Assembly (NCBI RefSeq): GCF_007830615.1
Contig: NZ_VLLI01000015.1
Span: 62,001 to 126,000, forward strand
Origin: Mucilaginibacter frigoritolerans
Lineage (GTDB): Bacteria > Bacteroidota > Bacteroidia > Sphingobacteriales > Sphingobacteriaceae
Direction of reading: 5' to 3'
Length of the DNA stretch: 64,000 bases
The notes below the pieces were generated by a model. It was given only the letters and a program-made list of their open reading frames with translations. It ran no database searches and was not told the origin of the DNA. The first letter of the stretch is position 1; each line of letters begins with the position of its first letter. This document shows, one piece after another, positions 26,168 to 33,727 of the stretch. The translations under genes were made by a program, and so were the position numbers.

Positions 26168-27232
26168 TTAATTTTTAAAAACCGGATTTAAACGGAAATA
26201 TTTGCTTTCACCATCAAAGCTGACCACATAATCAGATTTAAAATGGGTGCTTTTTTGGTAGTAATCTGTGGTAATTATCTGGGCTCCGGACGCCTTAGCT
26301 GCTTCAAAGCCACTTTTATCATTTTCACGGGCCTCTTTGGTATCACCATCGGCACGGGTACGTATAATGTATCCTTTTTTCACCAAATCTTTTATTGCAT
26401 TATCTTTAGGATTATTGAGAATCATCATCGCTGCTTCAGGTGTACCTGCATCCGCATTGGCAAATAAAACTCTGCCTTTTAATGATGGATGGCCCGCTAT
26501 GTATAAGTCCTTTTTACGCTCTTTCGCATCAAGGATAAATAAGAATTTGCCTTTGGCTTGTTTTAAAGTTGGCCAGTTATCATGTAATACGGCATCTTCC
26601 AGTGTGGCATATTTGCCTCTTACCTGGTCGGGGGTAATAATATTTTCTTTTCCCAGATACTTTAAAAATTCATTATCTAAATCTTCGAACGTTTTTTCAG
26701 TAAATATTTCCGGAGTAGTAAATACCGGGTTTTTAGGTTTTTCGTCTTTAGGTTCGATAGTAATAAAAATAGGATTATGATCAGGATGTGCGTCCGACCA
26801 TGCTTTTAACTGGCGCAGACCGTCTTTTAAGGTTAAACAATTGCTCCTAAAATCTAAATCAGTAATGTGAAACACTTTAAAGCCAGGTTCAAGCATTTCA
26901 CCATTAGGATCAAACGGGGGCTGGTCTTTAACCCATTGTAAACCTTTCGGATGTGCATATTTACCTCCTTTTTCATCCGAATAAACATCTATCTCCAGGT
27001 TCAATAAACCGAGATTTAATTGATCGGCAAAACCGATGTGGTCATAATCGATTTTACTCATGCCTACAGAATCTCTGAGCTGCATCATTCTGAATAGCTT
27101 TGGATCAATTGCCTGTTTATAACTATTATGCGATCCGATTACCTGTATTTTATTAATGGGCAAATCGTCATTGTTCGGTTGGGATAACATCGACAATCCC
27201 ATTATTAATACCGCGCTTAAAATAATTTTCAT
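26168..27232 (-). CDS. PI-PLC-like phosphodiesterase (Ca2+-dependent phosphatidylinositol-specific phospholipase C1-like)
   Basis: A 354-residue exported protein with a short signal peptide (MKIILSAVLIMGLSMLSQ). The TIM-barrel opening INKIQVIGSHNSYKQAID holds the catalytic His/Asn. NLGLLNLEIDVYSDEKGGKYAHPKG carries the Glu/Asp metal ligands. Later signs are FITIEPKDEK, RGKYATLEDAV and, near the end, GYIIRTRADGDT and GAQIITTDYY, as in the bacterial PLC-X/GDPD-like Ca2+-dependent PI-PLC family. It should cleave phosphodiester head groups of lipids or inositol phosphodiesters in the periplasm. It lies downstream of SusD of this locus, separated by a hairpin, and is followed by the PHP hydrolase, which could act on the released phospho-product. 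Confidence 0.85.
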   Translation of the reverse strand: MKIILSAVLIMGLSMLSQPNNDDLPINKIQVIGSHNSYKQAIDPKLFRMMQLRDSVGMSKIDYDHIGFADQLNLGLLNLEIDVYSDEKGGKYAHPKGLQWVKDQPPFDPNGEMLEPGFKVFHITDLDFRSNCLTLKDGLRQLKAWSDAHPDHNPIFITIEPKDEKPKNPVFTTPEIFTEKTFEDLDNEFLKYLGKENIITPDQVRGKYATLEDAVLHDNWPTLKQAKGKFLFILDAKERKKDLYIAGHPSLKGRVLFANADAGTPEAAMMILNNPKDNAIKDLVKKGYIIRTRADGDTKEARENDKSGFEAAKASGAQIITTDYYQKSTHFKSDYVVSFDGESKYFRLNPVFKN

Positions 27233-27247
27233 AAAGTTGAGTGTAAA

Positions 27248-27279
27248 AGCAACGGGCTAAAAAAGATTAACCCGTTGCT
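27248..27279 (-). terminator. Hairpin between SusD and PI-PLC genes
   Basis: AGCAACGGG at 27248-27256 pairs with CCCGTTGCT at 27271-27279 (9 bp). Read on the - strand it is followed by TTTTACAC. It lies just after the SusD stop, so it probably lets only part of the transcripts continue into the enzyme genes. Confidence 0.55.
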
Positions 27280-27318
27280 GAAATGAACAATAATTTTATT
27301 TTAACCTACCACTCCCAA

Positions 27319-28911
27319 TTAATAACCAGGGTTTTGAACAAGGTTAGGATTAGTTTTTAATTCGGTAGACGGAACCGGGAATAAACGGCGTGTTGGGTCT
27401 GTATCCATGGTTAACACATCATTTGGTAAAGGATAGCTTGTTTCAAATAAACCATAACGGATAAGATCATTTCTGCGCCAGCCTTCCCACGATAGTTCAC
27501 GTGCTCTTTCGTCAAGCAAACCAGGAAGATCAATTGAAGTTGCCAGTTGTGCTCCGGATCTTGCCCTTATTTTATTTACAAGCTCCAGTGGGGTTTGTAA
27601 ATCACCTGCAACAGTTGTCATAGTAGCTCCGCGTAGTATGGCTTCGGCTTTCATTAAATACACATCTGCAAGGCGAAGAACAGGTACATCGTTGCCATTT
27701 AACCTTGTGGCCTGTATTATTGCCGGATCAGGATAATATTTAATAGAACGTATTCCTTCACACTGGCTAGCTATAGTATTACCAACATCCATTGGCTTAC
27801 CAGGAACCAATACCAGTTGCGGTGTGATAACAATTTGAGTGGTGGTGCCTTGAAAATAAGCAGGCTGATTGGTGAACCCACCATTGCCATCAGGATAATA
27901 CTGCGGGCCTGTTAACCATGTATTAGTTCTGAAATCGTTTGGTAAATTAAATCTGTTATAAAACTCGGGCGTTGTGCTCATAGCTATACTTAAGCTGGCA
28001 TTTAACCCATAAGCCGGTGCCAGGTAGGCTAAAAAGCCGAAACGTGTAAACTGATTTCCGGGTATTTGCTGATCATAAGGGATAGCAAAAATGGTTTCAT
28101 TTATTTGCGGACCATTATTAGGTAAAAAGATGGAGCGGTAACTCGCATCAAGTGAATAATTGGTATTATTCTGCACACTATCGGCCATGGTAACCACATC
28201 CTGAAAACGATTGGTACCGGTATAAACACCTGCATTTAGATACATTTTAGCCAGTAAAGCAAATGCCATTGCGCGGGTAGGCCGACCATATTGAAGCGTA
28301 TTTGTGGCAGAATTATTGGTTTTGTTTGGCAACTGTGGTAAAATAGCCAGCAATTCGCTTTCAATAAAACTAAAAACTTTTGCCCTTGGTTGTGTTGGCG
28401 GCGGCGTATTTACCGGAAATGAGGTAATGATAGGAACATTGCCATACAAATCCATCATAAAATAATAGTATAAAGCGCGCATTCCTCTTATTTCGGCGGT
28501 ATAGGCAGCCTTTACACTTGGTGAAGAATTTGCATTGTTAACCACTCCTAACAAACGGTTACAGGTATTTATACCACTGAAGCCCCATTGCCATATAGTA
28601 ATTACGTTAGGATGGTCAAACGTCCAGGTATGATAATGCAACTGCCTGTATTGCCCACCATCATCAAAGTTACCGTCGCGGGCAGGTATAATAGCCTCAT
28701 CAGTTGACAGCTCCTGCATCCGCCAGTAACTTACTCCGAAGTTTGAAGACAGGTTGGAATACATGGTACCCAATAAGGCTGTATAATCAGCCGTAGTAGT
28801 TGGAAAGTTAGATTTTACATACTGCGACTGAACAGGTACATCTAACTTATTACAAGAACTTACTAAAACAAATGCAGCAAGGCCTGTTAAAAACAAATAT
28901 ATTTTTTTCAT
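27319..28911 (-). CDS. SusD/RagB-family lipoprotein, pair 1 of the sigma/FecR locus
   Basis: A 530-residue surface lipoprotein; the leader ends VLVSSCNK (lipobox). Family landmarks: YYYFMMDLYGNVPII, the YGRPTRAMAFALLAKMYLNAGVYTG helix pair, LRLADVYLMKAEAILRGA, LVNKIRARSGA, DERARELSWEGWRRNDLIRYG, and FPVPSTELKTNPNLVQNPGY at the C-terminus. It is clearly a paralogue of the SusD at 32121-33716: both share VQSQ near the start, YW.MQELSTDEAII, the LHYH-W-DH motif and TIWQWGF/TCNRLL. It follows its SusC by 23 bp. The substrate is not known; the downstream PI-PLC and PHP genes hint at phosphodiesters. Confidence 0.94.
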   Translation of the reverse strand: MKKIYLFLTGLAAFVLVSSCNKLDVPVQSQYVKSNFPTTTADYTALLGTMYSNLSSNFGVSYWRMQELSTDEAIIPARDGNFDDGGQYRQLHYHTWTFDHPNVITIWQWGFSGINTCNRLLGVVNNANSSPSVKAAYTAEIRGMRALYYYFMMDLYGNVPIITSFPVNTPPPTQPRAKVFSFIESELLAILPQLPNKTNNSATNTLQYGRPTRAMAFALLAKMYLNAGVYTGTNRFQDVVTMADSVQNNTNYSLDASYRSIFLPNNGPQINETIFAIPYDQQIPGNQFTRFGFLAYLAPAYGLNASLSIAMSTTPEFYNRFNLPNDFRTNTWLTGPQYYPDGNGGFTNQPAYFQGTTTQIVITPQLVLVPGKPMDVGNTIASQCEGIRSIKYYPDPAIIQATRLNGNDVPVLRLADVYLMKAEAILRGATMTTVAGDLQTPLELVNKIRARSGAQLATSIDLPGLLDERARELSWEGWRRNDLIRYGLFETSYPLPNDVLTMDTDPTRRLFPVPSTELKTNPNLVQNPGY

Positions 28912-28934
28912 CGTGATTGTATAATTATGGCTTA

Positions 28935-31900
28935 TTAAAATGATGCGTTTAATCCAAAAAGGTAGGTGCGTGTTTTAGGATAAAAGTTATTATTATCAAT
29001 ACCAGGAGTTAATCCACCCATACTCACTTCCGGATCGAGACCTTTATATGCGGTGATCAGGAATAAGTTATTTCCTGATAAATAAAGTCTTATACTTTTG
29101 ATGGCCTTTATTTGAGTTTTGATGGTATAGCCAAGCGTTGCATTATCTAAACGCAGGTAAGCACCATTTTCCAGATACCTGTCTGAGATAAGGTAAGCAT
29201 TGATATCATTAAATGATTCGCCTTTAGTAAATTGTGGGATATTCTGCAATTTTGCATCGGCAGGGTCATTTAAATCGGCAAGGGTGGCATTTAATATTTT
29301 GTTACCTGTTACGCCACGTATTAAGAAGTTAAAATCGAAGTTTTTATAGAAAAAGGTGTTCGTCCACCCATAAATAATACTAGGCTGTGCATTACCCGCA
29401 ATACGCTGATCAGTAGTAAGCGGCTGCGTATCAATTATTTTTCCGGCTGCATTTTCAAACGTACTTATACCCTGCGCGTTTTTGCCGGTATAATGCCACA
29501 GATAAAATGTCCCTATTGGATCCCCGGGTTGCACTATCTGGCTGTAATCTCCGGATTGGCCTTTACCGCCAAGCTGTGCTGTATAAAATGATGGTAAATT
29601 AAATTGACTATTAGAAAGACTTACCACTTCGTTTTTATTATGCGAAACGTTGAAAGATGTTTTCCAGGTAAAGCTTCCTGATTTTACAGGAGTAGCATTT
29701 AATACAACTTCAATACCTGAGTTTCTGATTTTACCTGCGTTGGCAGTAATAGTAGGATAAGCATATTGTGTTAATGACACCGGATACTGGTCATAAATCA
29801 AATCAGAAGTATTTTTAATGTAATAATCAACCGAGCCTGTAATTACATTTTTCAGCAAGCCAAAATCTACCCCGATATTTGTAGTAGCAGTACTTTCCCA
29901 TTTAAGATTAGGATTATCATTTGCTACTGCACCTATTGAGTTTACTACGTTGCCATTGTATAAAAATTTACTGCCACTTGCTTGTGTACCATAAATAAGC
30001 AATGAAGAAAATGCATTAAACCCTACACTGTTACCTGATACACCGTAACCAGCTCTTAATTTCAAATCGCTGAAAACAGGATATTTTTCCATAAACTTTT
30101 CGTTGATTATTCTCCAGCCTGCTGATACTGCCGGGAATAAGCCATAGCGGTTATTTGCACCAAAGGCCGATGAACCATCGTCTCTTAATGATCCCTGTAA
30201 TAAATATTTGTCAGAAAACTCATATTGTACACGGCCATAGTAAGAAATTAACCTAAGGGTGGATATTGGGTTATTATCAAACGCAATTTGTGAAACCGAT
30301 GCAGGGTTAGAAAGGAAAATATTATTAGCCCCCAGATTGTCATTCGAAAAGTTTTGCGTTTGTACGCCAAATCCGTTATTGGTAGTGGTTTGCTGATACG
30401 AATAGCCTGCCAAAAATTTAAGGCTATGCTGTCCGAAAACCCTGTCATAGTTAAAATACGATTCAATGATCTCGTCCGTATTTAAATATGATGCCCGGTG
30501 TGCTACACCGTTTAAGCCCACCGCCAGGCCAGATTGACTATTCAAATAACTCGAAGAGTTAATTTGATCGCGCTGGGAAGAACCACTTGCAGTAAATTTA
30601 AGGCCCTTTAATATATCTACCTGTATCACACCGTTAACAAGCGTTTTGTTATCGTTAGTTTGTAGTGTATTATTATTTAATAATGATAAAGGATTTAATG
30701 TACCACTGCCTGTACGCTGATAGTTTTCCTTATAGCTTCCATCGGGATTAAAAGGGCTAACAGTTGGCAGGTAAAACAACATAGCAGGCAAAAGATATTG
30801 CTGAGGAACATCATCGCTGTTTGAATTGCTGTTTGTTAAATTAAGGCTTAGTTTAAGATGGTTGTCAAAAAAACGATCATTAATGTAGCCACGGTAAATG
30901 GTACGTTCTAATGATGTACGTTTTATTACACCGTCGTTTTTTAGATAATTGACACTTGCTCCGTAATCGGCATTGTTCGAAGCTCCTCCGTAAGAAAGAT
31001 TTTGATTTTGTGAGTAACCGGTTCTTTCAACCAGATTTTGCCAATTGGTATTTGAACCGTCGTCATTAAGCGGATTAGAAAGTGGCGCTTGTCCGTTATC
31101 TTTTAAATATTGCCTTAACTGGTCACCTGTAAGCATATCTATCTTTTTCGATACTTGCTGCATAGAAAAATAGGTACTATATGACAAACGGTTTTGCCCT
31201 GCTTTAGCCTTTTTAGTGGTAATTACAATAACCCCGTTAGCCGCCCTTGAACCGTAAATAGCGGTTGATGCTGCGTCTTTCAATACATCAATAGTTTCTA
31301 TATCCGAAGGTGCCAGAATGTCAATAGATGCACCCGGAACACCATCAATTACATAAAATGGTTCCTGCGCGCCGCCTGTTGTACGTATGGTTGAAGGACC
31401 TCTTAATATTACTGATGGCGCTGCATTAGGGTCGCCGCTTTTCGTGATGTTTAACCCGGGCACTTTACCTTGTAGCAGGTCTGCTGGTGTGGTATTAACT
31501 CCTACGTTAAAGTCTTCGGCTTTAAGCGATGTGATTGATCCTGTAACATCCTGCTTGCTTGATGTACCATAACCAATTACTACTACATCTTTTAACTGTT
31601 TAGTATCGGTAAGCAGTGTAACGTTTATTACATTGTCTGCACCTACAGTAATTTCCTTTGGCAAAGAGCCCAAAAAGGTGTAAACAAGTACATCGCCTTT
31701 TCCCTTTACATTAATTGAATAGTTACCATTAGCATCTGTACTGGTAGCTTTTGAAGTGCCTTTTAAAGTTACTATAGCACCAGGTATCGGGTTATTGGTT
31801 TCGTCAATAACCCGGCCTTTTATGGCATACGTGTCCTTTTGGCCATAGGCTGTAGCTGTAACCTGCATTATGAGTGCAATTGCAAAAATTGCCTTTAATG

Positions 31901-31946
31901 CAGTACTACTAAATAACCTTAAAAATAAGGTGTAAATTTTTTTCAT
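28935..31946 (-). CDS. SusC/RagA-family TonB-linked outer-membrane transporter, pair 1
   Basis: A 1003-residue TonB-dependent importer. It has a long signal peptide (ending TATAYGQ), then a carboxypeptidase-D-like domain (IKGRVIDETNNPIPGAIVTLKG, residues about 42-120), TonB-box-like VVVIGYGTSSKQDVTG, plug (about 130-250) with YVIDGVPGASIDILAPSDIETIDVLKDAASTAIYGSRAANGVIVITTKK, then a 22-strand barrel ending YLFGLNASF. No N-terminal STN (secretin/TonB short) domain precedes the CarboxypepD domain, so it should not itself signal to a FecR protein. It is separated from the upstream SusD by 174 bp and may have its own promoter. Confidence 0.95.
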   Translation of the reverse strand: MKKIYTLFLRLFSSTALKAIFAIALIMQVTATAYGQKDTYAIKGRVIDETNNPIPGAIVTLKGTSKATSTDANGNYSINVKGKGDVLVYTFLGSLPKEITVGADNVINVTLLTDTKQLKDVVVIGYGTSSKQDVTGSITSLKAEDFNVGVNTTPADLLQGKVPGLNITKSGDPNAAPSVILRGPSTIRTTGGAQEPFYVIDGVPGASIDILAPSDIETIDVLKDAASTAIYGSRAANGVIVITTKKAKAGQNRLSYSTYFSMQQVSKKIDMLTGDQLRQYLKDNGQAPLSNPLNDDGSNTNWQNLVERTGYSQNQNLSYGGASNNADYGASVNYLKNDGVIKRTSLERTIYRGYINDRFFDNHLKLSLNLTNSNSNSDDVPQQYLLPAMLFYLPTVSPFNPDGSYKENYQRTGSGTLNPLSLLNNNTLQTNDNKTLVNGVIQVDILKGLKFTASGSSQRDQINSSSYLNSQSGLAVGLNGVAHRASYLNTDEIIESYFNYDRVFGQHSLKFLAGYSYQQTTTNNGFGVQTQNFSNDNLGANNIFLSNPASVSQIAFDNNPISTLRLISYYGRVQYEFSDKYLLQGSLRDDGSSAFGANNRYGLFPAVSAGWRIINEKFMEKYPVFSDLKLRAGYGVSGNSVGFNAFSSLLIYGTQASGSKFLYNGNVVNSIGAVANDNPNLKWESTATTNIGVDFGLLKNVITGSVDYYIKNTSDLIYDQYPVSLTQYAYPTITANAGKIRNSGIEVVLNATPVKSGSFTWKTSFNVSHNKNEVVSLSNSQFNLPSFYTAQLGGKGQSGDYSQIVQPGDPIGTFYLWHYTGKNAQGISTFENAAGKIIDTQPLTTDQRIAGNAQPSIIYGWTNTFFYKNFDFNFLIRGVTGNKILNATLADLNDPADAKLQNIPQFTKGESFNDINAYLISDRYLENGAYLRLDNATLGYTIKTQIKAIKSIRLYLSGNNLFLITAYKGLDPEVSMGGLTPGIDNNNFYPKTRTYLFGLNASF

Positions 31947-32120
31947 GGATTGTTAAATGTTGTGAGTTTGATAATCTGTTGTTTAATTGAATAGAACTTT
32001 TACCGGTATTTTGATCATTAATACCAATACGTCTTTCAAAACAACAGCCCCCAATACTTAACAATTATTTAATATCCAATACTGAAACTATTTCCTGTAA
32101 AACCGTTAATTCAATGAAGG

Positions 32121-33716
32121 TTAATACCCGGAATTTTGGGTTAAACCCGGATTTAACTGTACCTGAGATGCCGGGATGGGATAAATGCGGTGTAAAGGGT
32201 TAGCATCCGTTTTGTATCCCCATTTATATTCCCATTGGCCAAAGCGGATCAAATCATTTCTGCGCCATCCTTCAAAAGCAAGTTCCCTCCCCCGCTCATC
32301 AAGCACCGTTTGCAGATTTATTGATGACAATGGACTTGCGCCCGCACGTGCTCTTACTTCATTAATCAACGTTAGAGGCGTTTCTCCGTAAGTGGCGTTT
32401 GCACCTCTTAATATCGCTTCGGCTTTGGTAAGGATTACATCAGCCAGCCTGAACACAGGCATATCATTACTCTGGTTACGATCCAACGAGGTCTTATCCG
32501 GATAAAACTTATTATTACGATAACCCTTTGCCTTTCCCAATTCATCGTTTCCAACATCAAGATTCAAGGGGTCAACAGTCGGATCAAGCGTCAAAGCTGG
32601 TGTAAACTCCATCTGATAATTTACAACAGTTGCGGCATCTGCGCCTTTATAAGTTTGGTCAAGACCAACTTTTGTAGTTTGGATGATAATAGGATTTCCT
32701 AAATTATCATATTGTTTACCAGTAAGCCATTGCTTGTTCCGCGCGTCATTAGGGTCGTTATACAAATTATAAAAATCTGGCAGGGTAGCCATTGGATCGC
32801 TTGGGATAAAAGGCAAACTGTATTTGTTTTTTAAAGCCGGATGCAAACTGTAGCGTGCAAAATATTGACCCTGGGCCAGCATATTGTCATAAGGAATTGC
32901 AAAAATAAAATCTCTTATTTGCGGGCCGTTATCAATGTTAAACATTTCCAGATAATCGGCATCAAGTAAAAAGTTTTTGCTTTGAATAATGCTGTCACAC
33001 ACAGTAACCGCATCTGTGTATCGCGGCCTACCTGTGTAATATTCAGCATTAACATACATTTTTGCCAATAAGGCAAAAGCCATCCAACGGGTAGGGCGAC
33101 CATAGGTAATAGCCCCTACTGAGGTATTTAAATCGGGCATAGCTGCCTTCACTTCACTTTCAATATATTGAAAAACCTGATTTCTGTTGGTTGTTACCAG
33201 TCCAGTTGTGTCTCCAAAGCTTTTAATTATAGGAATGTTTCCATATAAATCCATCATTAAAAAATTGACAAATGCACGAGTGGTACGTATTTCGGCTATA
33301 GTGGTACGCCTGGTGACATCATCTGGCAATGTATTAAATAAGGCAAGCAGGCGGTTACACGTACTTATTTCGCTAAAGCCCCATTGCCAGGTGGTATTTA
33401 CATGCTCATGGTCTATTGTCCAGCTATGATAATGCAAATCGCGCCATTTACCACCATCATACCAATTTCCGGCACGCGCCACAATAATTGCTTCGTCTGT
33501 ACTCAGCTCCTGCATAAACCAGTATGATTGTGCATATTGAGTACGTAATTGTGTATAAACCGGACCCGATGCTGCTATATATTCAGCAGGCGTTTTAGGG
33601 AAATTACTGCTGGTGAGCTGCGATTGTACGCTTACATCAAGTTTTGTGCAGGCCGTTATTGCCGCGACTATAAAAATTATAGCCGCATAATACCTGAATT
33701 TAATTAATCGCTTCAT
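32121..33716 (-). CDS. SusD/RagB-family lipoprotein, pair 2 of the sigma/FecR locus
   Basis: A 531-residue lipoprotein; the leader ends VAAITACTK. Landmarks: FVNFLMMDLYGNIPIIKSFG, YGRPTRWMAFALLAKMYVNAEYYTGRPRY, FRLADVILTKAEAILRGAN, LINEVRARAGASPL, DERGRELAFEGWRRNDLIRFGQWEYKWG and YPIPASQVQLNPGLTQNSGY. It closely resembles the SusD of pair 1, and both pairs lie in tandem, so a duplication is likely. It starts 11 bp after its SusC partner. The same or a related ligand is expected, with divergence in the binding face. Confidence 0.94.
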   Translation of the reverse strand: MKRLIKFRYYAAIIFIVAAITACTKLDVSVQSQLTSSNFPKTPAEYIAASGPVYTQLRTQYAQSYWFMQELSTDEAIIVARAGNWYDGGKWRDLHYHSWTIDHEHVNTTWQWGFSEISTCNRLLALFNTLPDDVTRRTTIAEIRTTRAFVNFLMMDLYGNIPIIKSFGDTTGLVTTNRNQVFQYIESEVKAAMPDLNTSVGAITYGRPTRWMAFALLAKMYVNAEYYTGRPRYTDAVTVCDSIIQSKNFLLDADYLEMFNIDNGPQIRDFIFAIPYDNMLAQGQYFARYSLHPALKNKYSLPFIPSDPMATLPDFYNLYNDPNDARNKQWLTGKQYDNLGNPIIIQTTKVGLDQTYKGADAATVVNYQMEFTPALTLDPTVDPLNLDVGNDELGKAKGYRNNKFYPDKTSLDRNQSNDMPVFRLADVILTKAEAILRGANATYGETPLTLINEVRARAGASPLSSINLQTVLDERGRELAFEGWRRNDLIRFGQWEYKWGYKTDANPLHRIYPIPASQVQLNPGLTQNSGY

Positions 33717-33727
33717 TAAATAAATAT

